Below, one piece after another: positions 1 to 6,434 of a DNA stretch of 9,746 nt. This DNA is from Chroococcidiopsidaceae cyanobacterium CP_BM_RX_35. GTDB lineage: Bacteria; Cyanobacteriota; Cyanobacteriia; Cyanobacteriales; Chroococcidiopsidaceae. The position numbers and the translations under genes were made by a program. The notes beneath the pieces were generated by a model. The model had not been told where the DNA came from, searched no databases, and saw nothing but the letters and a program-made list of their open reading frames with translations. How positions within the stretch are numbered: position 1 is the stretch's first letter; every line of letters begins with the position of its first letter. Location of the stretch: the NCBI GenBank assembly GCA_019242465.1, contig JAFAVL010000049.1, positions 1-9,746 on the forward strand, written 5' to 3'.

Positions 1-147
1 ACAGGTGGAAGTCAATTCTTTATTTGTCACTCTCCTCAACCTCATTTAGACGGGGTTCACACCACTTTCGGCAAAACTGAAGATATGAATGTTGTCAACG
101 CCATCCGCAAGGGTGACAAGATTCTCTCCGTCAAGATTGAACAATAA
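1..147 (+). CDS. Cyclophilin-type peptidyl-prolyl cis-trans isomerase (3' end only)
   Basis: Frame 1 is open from the first base and ends at TAA 145-147, giving the last 48 residues of a protein whose start lies outside the window. The peptide opens [18 protein letters not shown] and continues HTTFGK. This matches the conserved cyclophilin stretch with the GSQFFI strand and the later TxFG turn that line the proline-binding pocket. Cyclophilins catalyse cis-trans isomerisation of prolyl bonds during protein folding. The short tail after the FGK turn and the absence of any extension suggest a small, PpiB-like single-domain enzyme, but localisation cannot be judged without the N-terminus. It converges on the permease gene, with 32 bp between the two stop codons. 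It has no evident link to the chemosensory genes. Confidence 0.88.
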   Translation, partial: TGGSQFFICHSPQPHLDGVHTTFGKTEDMNVVNAIRKGDKILSVKIEQ

Positions 148-179
148 TTAGTTAATAGTCGTTTAACATCAACATCTGG

Positions 180-974
180 CTAATGGTGGTTAGCTAACTG
201 CCAACCGACTGTGAAGAGAATCACGTATAGTCCAGCCCGCAGCGCAGTACGGTTGACAATCTTACACAGATGTGCTCCTACCAACACACCCGGAACCGTA
301 CCAATCCATATCGGCACAACTAAATTCCAATTGACTGTCCCTAACCCTAAGTGACCCACCGCTGTCACTAATAGTAAAATAGCAGCATGAATGATATCAG
401 TACCTACCAGCTTTCGCGCCTCTAAGCGGAATGCCCCAATCAGCACAAGGGCAAACAGAGAGCCCGATCCCACACTGGTTAAACCCAAAATCGCTCCTAG
501 CAAATAGCAGATCCCGACCACAATCAAGCGACCTCTGGCAGTGTCTAGATCTACAGGTGGGTAAGTCGGCAACTTGAATTTGGGAGCAAACAGCCGCAGC
601 GCTAGAGCTGTTAGAGCAATGACAGAGATAAAAACTAAAACTGCTCCCACTAGCCGGAGCAAAATGGGATCGAGAGACTCAAATTGCAAGTGTTTAGCGA
701 GGAACAAAAGACCAATTCCGGACACAGAGCCAGGAATACTCCCACATAGCATCCACTTCACTACCTGCATGTCAACCGTTTTCTGCTGGTAATGCTTGGA
801 GCCACCGACGACTTTCATCAACACAGCCGACACAATGTCAGAGCCAATGGCTATTGAGCCAGGGATGTGAAAGAGGAAAATTAGCATAGGAGTAACTAGA
901 GCAGCGCCGCCAACACCTGTGAGCCCGACGACGATGCCGACAATAAAGGCAGCTGCTACTAGGGAAAGAAACAT
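180..974 (-). CDS. TauE/SafE-family membrane permease (probable sulfite/anion exporter family)
   Basis: This 264-residue, very hydrophobic protein has about eight likely membrane segments, roughly at residues 3-33, 42-56, 71-93, 104-128, 149-179, 188-208, 215-237 and 246-261. It shows the family's two-fold repeat: a glycine-rich GLTGVGGAALVTP loop at residues 17-29 and a related GLTSVGSGS loop at 164-172. Each follows the first helix of its half. TauE/SafE (formerly DUF81) proteins are inner-membrane transporters, some of which export sulfite, sulfoacetate or other small sulfur compounds. The substrate here cannot be inferred. The ATG at 974 starts directly before the first membrane helix, as usual in the family, and the length is typical (about 250-270 aa). 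It lies 190 bp downstream of the histidine kinase on the same strand, probably with its own promoter, and looks unrelated to chemosensing. Confidence 0.85.
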   Translation of the reverse strand: MFLSLVAAAFIVGIVVGLTGVGGAALVTPMLIFLFHIPGSIAIGSDIVSAVLMKVVGGSKHYQQKTVDMQVVKWMLCGSIPGSVSGIGLLFLAKHLQFESLDPILLRLVGAVLVFISVIALTALALRLFAPKFKLPTYPPVDLDTARGRLIVVGICYLLGAILGLTSVGSGSLFALVLIGAFRLEARKLVGTDIIHAAILLLVTAVGHLGLGTVNWNLVVPIWIGTVPGVLVGAHLCKIVNRTALRAGLYVILFTVGWQLANHH

Positions 975-1005
975 GAGAGCTATGACTCCACGCTAAACTT
1001 CAGTT

Positions 1006-1036
1006 ATTCTATCGATAAACCGTACTACTTTAGCAA
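1006..1036 (-). promoter_or_regulatory. Candidate sigma-70 promoter for the TauE/SafE permease gene
   Basis: On the minus strand a TAGAAT hexamer (1011-1006, 5 of 6 to the -10 consensus) is preceded by TTGCTA (1036-1031). The 19-nt spacing is longer than ideal. The -10 lies 31 bp upstream of the permease ATG, so the leader would be short. It is the best match I found in the 190-bp gap before the permease, but the long spacing keeps it tentative. Confidence 0.3.
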
Positions 1037-1039
1037 GGA

Positions 1040-1059
1040 TTAAGGCCATATTCCCTTAA
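1040..1059. repeat. Inverted repeat upstream of the permease gene
   Basis: TTAAGG (1040-1045) and CCTTAA (1054-1059) are perfect 6-bp inverted arms around an 8-nt spacer. A 10-bp palindrome TAAAGCTTTA (1057-1066) overlaps the right side. The arms sit just upstream of the candidate -35 box of the permease promoter, so an operator is possible. No T-run follows on the minus strand, so it is not a convincing terminator for the upstream kinase gene. The remainder of the 975-1164 gap shows nothing else I can support. Confidence 0.35.
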
Positions 1060-1164
1060 AGCTTTATTACCCAAGACGATGACAGTCGTTTGGTTATGCA
1101 CCTCCACCAGTATTTCAACCCTTAGAGATAGTCCAGGTAATCCACATTCTGTGCATCCCCTTGT

Positions 1165-2841
1165 TCAAAATTGGAGATTTGTGAGAAGTTTAGCGATCGC
1201 CGTTAACAGCTTAATGGGATCTGCAGGTTTGGTAACATATCGTTGAAACCCGGCAGCGATTACTTGCTGCCGGGTTGCCTCAGCAGCATATGCTGTCAGC
1301 GCGATCGCAGGAATTTCTCCCCCTTCCTGAGCAGGCAGCGATCGCAGTTGCCGAATGAAAGCATACCCATCACAGTCTGGCATCCCCAAATCACTCAACA
1401 CTAAATCGGGCTGGGCTTGGGAGATCGCGGCTAGTGCTTCCTTTGCTGAAGCCGTAGCCGTCACCTGTGCCCCGTGCTGTTCCAACAAGAAAGCCAAAAA
1501 CTCACGGGTATCGACATCATCATCCACAACTAGGATATGGGCAGCGTCTAGGTAAAGTGGTGCTGCTAGGACAGACGGGCTTTTGGTTGCCTCAATGGAT
1601 GCCTGTTTATCTTCTTGCAACACAGGCAATTTCAACTGAAACGTTGCTCCTCTGCCTTCACCTAAACTTTCAGCTTGAATTGTGCCGCCGTGAAGTTCAA
1701 CCAACTGGCGGACTATTGCTAACCCCAGCCCCAAACCACCAGAAGTGCGGGTGGTACTGCTATCTTCCTGTCGAAAGGCTTCAAAAACATAAGGTAGAAA
1801 ATCAAGGGGAATGCCCTTTCCGGTGTCACTAACCGTGATTTGAGCAACGGATGAAGGAATGGATACAGATGGGCTGTTTGCTTTGTCCGTTACCTCCGGT
1901 ACAAAATCCATTGTCACGACTTGCTCCAAATTCACCTTCACCTGTCCACCTCGGGGTGTGAACTTGATGGCGTTCGAGAGGAGATTCCACACCACTTGCT
2001 GCAAGCGAGCCGCATCCCCTCGAATCCGGTTAACATTGGGGTTCAGGTCGAGATGGATTTGGATAGACTTTGCTTCTGCTGCTAAATGCACCGTTTCTAA
2101 CGCTGCTTGGATGGGCACAGCTAGATCAACAATTTCAAAATTCAGGGCTAATTTGCCGCGTAAAATACGGGAGACATCCAGCAGATCGTCAATCAGTTGC
2201 GCTTGTAGCTCGGCATTGCGAACGATTGCATCCAAAGCTTGCACCCGACGGACTTCATTCAAGGTTTGGGCTTTCAGCAGCTTTGCCCATCCCAAGATGG
2301 GATTGAGGGGTGAGCGGAGTTCATGAGAGACGATCGCCAGAAACTCGTCTTTAATCCGATTAGCAGTTTCAGCCACCTCTTTTGCATGTTGAGACAGTTC
2401 CGCTTCAGCCATCGCTTGATCTCGCAGATGCCGATAGTCTTGCAGGCGAAGTGTTAAATCGGTCACGTCTTGAACCGATAACATGGCATAAAAACCATTC
2501 TCCTCAATAGCTGGCACGGAAGTCACGGTAGTGTGTTGAATCCGTTTACGTCCGCGTGAGAGGGGAGAGGGAATGATATGTGGATGGAGTTGAGAGGAGA
2601 AGATGGTGGGCGGTCCACCCTGAAAGATTTGCTCCAGCCGATTGCGATATAGCGACTGATTGAAATGAGCAAAGTGTTGAGCAATCACTGTCCCAAGAAT
2701 CACATTTTTAGGGATTTTGCTCCACTCTTCTAAACAGGCATTCCAGAATAAAACAACATAGTCGGATCGCAAGACACAGACTCCGATGGGAATTTGATTG
2801 AACAATCCAAATTTTTCATGAGCTTGTTTCAAGATATCCAT
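1165..2841 (-). CDS. Hybrid histidine kinase with C-terminal receiver domain
   Basis: A soluble sensor kinase of 558 residues from ATG 2841. Residues about 12-130 look like a PAS-type fold (the FNQIPIGVCVLR start, then a VQDVTD end), and no membrane segment is visible. Coiled coil follows at about 135-165, then a HisKA domain with H173 in the IVSHELRSPLNP H-box. The HATPase domain has an N-box with N286 and N290, a G1 box SDTGKG (340-345) and a G2 box GGLGLGLA (368-375). The receiver has acidic residues D440-D442, phospho-acceptor D484, T516 and K538. All catalytic residues are present, so phosphotransfer from H173 to D484 is expected. No Hpt domain is present, so a relay would need an external one, for example CheA P1. 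An in-frame TTG at 2865, directly after a stop codon, could extend it by 8 residues. Neither start has a clear ribosome-binding site. The gene follows cheC on the same strand after a gap of about 90 bp. Confidence 0.93.
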   Translation of the reverse strand: MDILKQAHEKFGLFNQIPIGVCVLRSDYVVLFWNACLEEWSKIPKNVILGTVIAQHFAHFNQSLYRNRLEQIFQGGPPTIFSSQLHPHIIPSPLSRGRKRIQHTTVTSVPAIEENGFYAMLSVQDVTDLTLRLQDYRHLRDQAMAEAELSQHAKEVAETANRIKDEFLAIVSHELRSPLNPILGWAKLLKAQTLNEVRRVQALDAIVRNAELQAQLIDDLLDVSRILRGKLALNFEIVDLAVPIQAALETVHLAAEAKSIQIHLDLNPNVNRIRGDAARLQQVVWNLLSNAIKFTPRGGQVKVNLEQVVTMDFVPEVTDKANSPSVSIPSSVAQITVSDTGKGIPLDFLPYVFEAFRQEDSSTTRTSGGLGLGLAIVRQLVELHGGTIQAESLGEGRGATFQLKLPVLQEDKQASIEATKSPSVLAAPLYLDAAHILVVDDDVDTREFLAFLLEQHGAQVTATASAKEALAAISQAQPDLVLSDLGMPDCDGYAFIRQLRSLPAQEGGEIPAIALTAYAAEATRQQVIAAGFQRYVTKPADPIKLLTAIAKLLTNLQF

Positions 2842-2910
2842 CAGTTTATCCAGTGGCTTATGCAATCAAATCAATCCGCACTTCAGCTTTTCACAATTCC
2901 CTGTTAAAGA

Positions 2911-2938
2911 ATCATAGTGTACTTAATTCAGTCTTCAA
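2911..2938 (-). promoter_or_regulatory. Candidate sigma-70 promoter for the hybrid histidine kinase
   Basis: On the minus strand TTGAAG (2938-2933) and TATGAT (2916-2911) are separated by 16 nt, giving 4 of 6 and 5 of 6 matches to the -35 and -10 consensus. The -35 box overlaps the TGA stop codon of cheC (2937-2935). If used, it would start a transcript with a leader of about 40 nt to the TTG or about 63 nt to the ATG. The kinase could then be expressed separately from cheY-cheC. Confidence 0.42.
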
Positions 2939-3534
2939 TTAAAATTCTCAATTGCACTTATTAACGTATCGAAGGTCTGGACCTCAAAAATTAAGATAAT
3001 GTCTCCAATAATTTCGAGTTGTTCAATCGTGAAGTTGGCTTGACCTAACAAAATCGCGGATTCTTCTGGGTTGCCAACCAAGATCAAATTTTCGATCGAA
3101 TCTTCTAGATAAATCGGCAACGTGTAATTCATGTGCTGTTCCAGCACATTGCTGATCGACCCCATGACTCCGTTGATCAAAATGTTGCCAACTTCACTCA
3201 GCGTCCCAATCTTCACGGCATCTAGATCGGGCGATCCTAGCTCCTCTCCAGTTAAAACCGCAACCAGAGATGAGGCGCTTTCTGTCGGAAACAGTAGCTC
3301 GGCACTTCCGTGCAGCGAACCAGTAAACCCTAAGCGAACAATAGCCAGTTGTTCGTCCCTGAAGCGTTTGACCAATTCCTGTTGCAGAGTTAGAGCCGTC
3401 AGCACCTCGATAAACGGAACATTGAGCAGAATCTGAGAGCCGATCATCTCATTCAGCAAACTTGCAGCCCGACCTACCCCAATATTAATTAACTCTTTGA
3501 GCGCGTCCGTTTGATACTCAGTCAACTCTCGCAT
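2935..3534 (-). CDS. cheC: CheC-family CheY-P phosphatase
   Basis: This 199-residue protein carries the CheC/CheX/FliY signature twice. The first copy is D10-x3-E14-x2-N17-x22-P40 (in DALKELINIGVGRAASLL). The second is E114-x2-N117-x22-P140 (in TLSEVGNILINGVMGSI), exactly 100 residues later. In this family the Glu and Asn of each motif are the catalytic pair that drives hydrolysis of the CheY aspartyl phosphate. Both pairs are intact, but the second motif has Gly110 where Asp or Ser is usual. Length is close to Bacillus CheC (about 210 aa), with no FliN-like C-terminal domain that would suggest FliY. It begins 6 nt after the cheY stop codon, so its likely partner is the adjacent regulator. 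No cheD is visible in the window. The protein is expected to be cytoplasmic. Confidence 0.9.
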   Translation of the reverse strand: MRELTEYQTDALKELINIGVGRAASLLNEMIGSQILLNVPFIEVLTALTLQQELVKRFRDEQLAIVRLGFTGSLHGSAELLFPTESASSLVAVLTGEELGSPDLDAVKIGTLSEVGNILINGVMGSISNVLEQHMNYTLPIYLEDSIENLILVGNPEESAILLGQANFTIEQLEIIGDIILIFEVQTFDTLISAIENFN

Positions 3535-3540
3535 GTCTAC

Positions 3541-3906
3541 CTACTTCCCTCCACCACAAGCCTGCCTAACAGCGGCTCGCAGTTCATCTTCCTTAGGCGG
3601 CTTGTTGATAAATTGAACGGCTCCGAGTTGATGGCCTTGCTCACGCGAACTTGCTTGAATATCGGCTGAAATGATAATAACTGGGATGGTAATGCCCTCA
3701 GTCTGTAGCATTTTAATCAACTCAAATCCGTTGATGTCAGGCATTAGCAGGTCAGTCAGCACACAGTCTGGCATGTGGGCATGAACCATCTTCAGCGCCT
3801 CTCGCCCGTTGGCAGCCTCCAAAAGCTCATACCCGTCAACTTTCAAGTACTTACAAATCATTCTGCGCGAGAATGCGGCATCATCAACCACCAAAATACA
3901 ACTCAT
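3541..3906 (-). CDS. cheY: CheY-like single-domain response regulator
   Basis: A stand-alone receiver domain of 121 residues with no output domain. Key residues are present: the acidic pair D8-D9 in ILVVDDA, phospho-acceptor D52 in LTDLLMPDINGFE, S80 at the Thr/Ser switch position, F99 at the aromatic switch position, and K102 in the NKPP turn. I chose ATG 3906 because it places the first beta strand (SCILVV) directly at the N-terminus, as in other CheY proteins. An in-frame TTG at 3987 would add 27 residues that resemble no receiver extension and include an inverted repeat. The gene leads the minus-strand cheY-cheC pair and is divergent from cheA. Likely phosphodonors are CheA and possibly the nearby hybrid kinase, with CheC as phosphatase. 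Since no flagellar gene is visible, its target is unknown; cyanobacterial relatives act on type IV pili. Confidence 0.9.
   Translation of the reverse strand: MSCILVVDDAAFSRRMICKYLKVDGYELLEAANGREALKMVHAHMPDCVLTDLLMPDINGFELIKMLQTEGITIPVIIISADIQASSREQGHQLGAVQFINKPPKEDELRAAVRQACGGGK
3547..3552 (-). promoter_or_regulatory. Candidate Shine-Dalgarno for cheC inside the end of cheY
   Basis: On the minus strand GGAGGG lies within the last codons of cheY (encoding the Gly-Gly-Gly-Lys tail), 12 nt before the cheC ATG at 3534. The spacing is on the long side, but the purine run and the 6-nt intergenic gap suggest translational coupling of the two genes. Confidence 0.4.
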
Positions 3907-3929
3907 AATCTTTGTTCTATTACAGGCAT

Positions 3930-3948
3930 ATTCTTTGCAAGAAAGAAT
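3930..3948. repeat. 7-bp inverted repeat in the cheY leader
   Basis: ATTCTTT (3930-3936) and AAAGAAT (3942-3948) form perfect arms around a 5-nt spacer (GCAAG). The element lies 24-42 bp upstream of the cheY ATG. It may be an operator, or a hairpin in the leader RNA near the ribosome-binding region. There is no T-run to suggest a terminator. Confidence 0.5.
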
Positions 3949-3992
3949 CAGCGATTGCTGAAATTCAAATGCTATGCCGCCATTCAAGCGCT

Positions 3993-4007
3993 TTGTATGC
4001 TATACAA
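3993..4007. repeat. TTGTAT-GCT-ATACAA inverted repeat in the divergent promoter region
   Basis: The two 6-bp arms are perfect complements around a 3-nt spacer. The element overlaps the plus-strand extended -10-like TGCTATACA (3998-4006). A regulator bound here could therefore affect transcription in one or both directions. A 6-bp arm is short enough to occur by chance. Confidence 0.4.
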
Positions 4008-4058
4008 CTTTAGACTGAGGCAGGCAGCTTGCCAGATCTAGGGGATCGCTCCCTTCTT

Positions 4059-4158
4059 AATCTATCACCTTGCTCTAGCTCTGCAAAAATCCAGTGGCGG
4101 ATGGTGGTTCGGTGAATGTCAGCACCCTATACACCAAACCCCCACCGCAAGATAGATT
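4059..4158. repeat. Long-spaced inverted repeat upstream of cheA
   Basis: AATCTATC (4059-4066) pairs perfectly with GATAGATT (4151-4158). After a 3-nt bulge (ACC, 4067-4069), TTGC (4070-4073) pairs with GCAA (4147-4150). This gives 12 paired bases enclosing 73 nt, which include the TATACA at 4128-4133. It could be a looped pair of binding sites or a folded leader if transcription starts upstream. Confidence 0.35.
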
Positions 4159-4216
4159 CTGGTTCCCGATCAAAGCAGCATAGGATAAATAGCAGCAGAT
4201 CCAGGCGAATCAGTTT

Positions 4217-6418
4217 ATGGAGTCAGTCGAAATTGATGAGGACATCAAAGCGTTCTTAGTGGAAAGCGCAGAGAATTTGAGTCAAATTGAGCAAGAGGTT
4301 GTCAGCCTGGAAACGACTAATCAGCCGCAGGACATTTTGATCCGAATTTACCGATCGCTGCACACCATCAAAGGAAACTGCGGCTTTTTGTCTTTCCCAA
4401 AGTTGGAAGCAGTGGCGCACGCTGGAGAAACCCTCCTCAGCGATTTACGAGAGCATCCCTCTACTATCAACACCAAAATTCTGAATGCGCTCCTGCAAAT
4501 GATCGATAGAATTCGTCAGCTTTTAACCCAGATTGAAGGAACCGGAGCGGAAGGAGACGGTGATGACTCAGCATTGATTCAACACTTAACTCAGCGTCAC
4601 GAAGCAAATCACCCCTCAAACGCTACACAATTAGACTCTGTACAGCAGCAAGCGTCTACTGCAATCGCTCAACCGCTGGGATATCAGATAACAACGGGAA
4701 CCACAACGCTAACAGCGATTGAGTCATCGGTGCGAGTGAATCTGATTTTGCTCGATCAGGTGATGGATTTAGTGGGTGAATTAGTCCTGGCTCGCAACCA
4801 GGTGTTGCAACACTCCACAATGCATACAAATGAAGGACTGAGTACCGCTTGTCAGCGGCTTGATCAGATCACAGCAGCGTTGCAAGCCAGCGTGATGAAG
4901 ACCCGAATGCAGCCGCTGGGAACCCTTTGGCAGCATGTTCCCCGGATGGTTCGGGATCTGGCAATGGACTGCGGCAAGCAGATTTACGTGGTTACGGATG
5001 GAGCTGAAACCGAGCTTGACAAAAGCATTCTTGAAGCGATTAAAGATCCCTTGACGCAACTGATTCGCAATTGTATTGATCATGGCATTGAGTTGCCGGA
5101 TGTGCGATTGTCGCGTGGCAAGCCAGCGGCAGGGCGGCTATCGCTGCGAGCGTTTCACGCGAATGGCAAAGTCAATCTTGAGATTAGCGATGACGGCAAT
5201 GGGATTGATCCAGAACGCTTGAAACAACGAGCGCAGCAGCTTGGGGTAATGACCCATGACCAAGTGGGATTGAGCCACTCAGAGGTGCTGGATCTGATGT
5301 TTCTGCCTGGGTTTTCGACCGCATCACAGATTACTAAGCTCTCCGGTCGTGGAATGGGGATGGATATCGTCCGTAGCAATTTAGAAAAACTCAATGGCTC
5401 GATCGAGGTGCAAAGTCAGGTTGGGCAGGGCACCACGTTTCGCCTCAAACTGCCACTCACCCTGACAATCATCTCTGCCTTAATTGTCACAAGTGGGGGC
5501 GAACGGTTCGCGATTCCCCAAAGTAGCATTCAGGAACTGGTGCGTTTTCCTCAAGAGCAAGCACCAGACCGCATTGCTACCTTATACGATGTGCCAGTGT
5601 ATCGACTGCGTGACAAACTGCTGTCATTGCTCTACTTGAATCAGGAATTGCAACTTGCCGACAAATCAGTTGAGGAAGAACTGGTAAGTATTGTCGTGGT
5701 ACAAGCAGAAGACTATCCGTTTGGACTAGTCGTCGATGCGATTGAAGATACCCAAGGGATCGTGGTTAAACCGCTGAGTCATCAGCTCGAAACCCTTTCA
5801 ATGTTTGCAGGAGCGACAATTCTGGGAGATGGAACGGTGGCGTTAATTTTGGATGCGAGTGGTATTGCTGCTCATGCCAAGCTTACTGCTCAGCAACTCG
5901 CTCAATCGTATGGAGAAATAGGTCAGACGGAATCGGGCGATCACCCCCTTATTTTACTGGTTGAAGGAACGGCAGGCGCACGCATGGGAATTCCACTCAA
6001 GGGTTCGCGCCTTGCAGCTCCGGCGACTCAAGAGCGCAAGCTCAATAGCGTCTTGCGGTTGGAACAGTTTGCGCCAACGGCAGTGGAGAAAATCGGAAAT
6101 CAGTATGTAGTGCCTTATGGCAGTCAAGTCCTACCGTTGATCGATCTCTGTCCGCTGTTTTCTCAGCAGGAGCGGAGCTTAGCAGACGCAACCTTGGAAG
6201 TGCTGCAAGTGGTTGTTGTGTCTTTGCCAAACAAAAATAGCGTCGGTCTAGTGGTTGAAACAGTGCTGGACATTGTAGAAGACTCCCTCGCCGTTAAAGG
6301 TGCTGCCAGTCGAGCGGGGGTGTCTTGCAATGCCATGATTCAAGGCGAAGTAACTGAAATTTTGGATCTTGAAGCGATTATTCAGATGACGAACCCTTAC
6401 TTACTCCACGCGTCTTAA
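4217..6418 (+). CDS. cheA: CheA chemotaxis histidine kinase with two C-terminal CheW-like domains
   Basis: A 733-residue cytoplasmic kinase. P1 (Hpt) covers about 5-108, with phospho-acceptor H49 in RSLHTIKGNCGF. A Gln/Thr/Ala-rich linker (about 109-170) stands where P2 would be, and no P2 fold is evident. P3 dimerisation is about 171-235, in the VNLILLDQVMDLVGELVLAR region. The P4 ATPase has N-box N285, D288 and H289, a G1 box DDGNG (325-329), an F-box near 358-368 and a G2 box GRGMGMD (377-383). P5 (CheW-like) is about 412-555. A second, more divergent CheW-like domain fills about 573-728, ending in a VGLVVETVLDIVE strand and a final EILDLEAII. All catalytic residues appear intact. The kinase should donate phosphate to CheY and CheB under receptor/CheW control. 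It is the first gene of the plus-strand operon, and cheW starts 16 nt downstream. The ATG at 4217 leads straight into P1. Confidence 0.96.
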   Translation: MESVEIDEDIKAFLVESAENLSQIEQEVVSLETTNQPQDILIRIYRSLHTIKGNCGFLSFPKLEAVAHAGETLLSDLREHPSTINTKILNALLQMIDRIRQLLTQIEGTGAEGDGDDSALIQHLTQRHEANHPSNATQLDSVQQQASTAIAQPLGYQITTGTTTLTAIESSVRVNLILLDQVMDLVGELVLARNQVLQHSTMHTNEGLSTACQRLDQITAALQASVMKTRMQPLGTLWQHVPRMVRDLAMDCGKQIYVVTDGAETELDKSILEAIKDPLTQLIRNCIDHGIELPDVRLSRGKPAAGRLSLRAFHANGKVNLEISDDGNGIDPERLKQRAQQLGVMTHDQVGLSHSEVLDLMFLPGFSTASQITKLSGRGMGMDIVRSNLEKLNGSIEVQSQVGQGTTFRLKLPLTLTIISALIVTSGGERFAIPQSSIQELVRFPQEQAPDRIATLYDVPVYRLRDKLLSLLYLNQELQLADKSVEEELVSIVVVQAEDYPFGLVVDAIEDTQGIVVKPLSHQLETLSMFAGATILGDGTVALILDASGIAAHAKLTAQQLAQSYGEIGQTESGDHPLILLVEGTAGARMGIPLKGSRLAAPATQERKLNSVLRLEQFAPTAVEKIGNQYVVPYGSQVLPLIDLCPLFSQQERSLADATLEVLQVVVVSLPNKNSVGLVVETVLDIVEDSLAVKGAASRAGVSCNAMIQGEVTEILDLEAIIQMTNPYLLHAS

Positions 6419-6434
6419 GCGGATAAACCGAATC

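Larger units (their letters stand above)
3907..4216. promoter_or_regulatory. Divergent intergenic control region between cheY and cheA
   Basis: These 310 bp separate two divergently transcribed groups and must contain promoters for both. No strong -35/-10 pair is visible for either direction. For cheA, the candidates are an extended -10-like TGCTATACA (3998-4006) and a TATACA (4128-4133) without a good -35. For cheY, nothing beyond AT-rich hexamers stands out. The region holds three inverted repeats described separately, plus weaker ones (GGCA-GCT-TGCC at 4023-4033 and GGGA-TCGC-TCCC at 4042-4053). I see no small gene in it. An AGGCGA purine run at 4203-4208 could act as a weak ribosome-binding site for cheA. 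Confidence 0.6.

Noticed and set aside
151..198. Possible bidirectional terminator between the isomerase and permease genes (GTTAA/TTAAC at 151-167, GCTAA/TTAGC at 179-194, palindrome 189-198)
   Set aside because: The stems are only 5 bp, AT-rich and without a T-run, and the second lies across the permease stop codon. This is too weak to call a terminator.
1467..2326. Plus-strand open frames opposite the hybrid kinase (121 and 155 residues)
   Set aside because: The translations are rich in Cys, Arg, Ser and Thr without any recognisable fold, and lie fully antisense to intact HisKA, ATPase and receiver domains.
2842..2865. TTG start 8 codons upstream of the kinase ATG
   Set aside because: It is possible, but the TTG follows a stop codon directly and has no better ribosome-binding site. 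I kept the ATG at 2841 and noted the alternative.
3907..3987. In-frame TTG extension adding 27 residues to the N-terminus of the CheY-like protein
   Set aside because: The added residues match no receiver feature, the ATG at 3906 gives a standard CheY start, and the stretch contains a perfect inverted repeat more typical of control DNA.
4781..5083. 100-residue antisense open frame inside cheA
   Set aside because: It has no domain, and the opposite strand encodes the conserved CheA P3-P4 junction.
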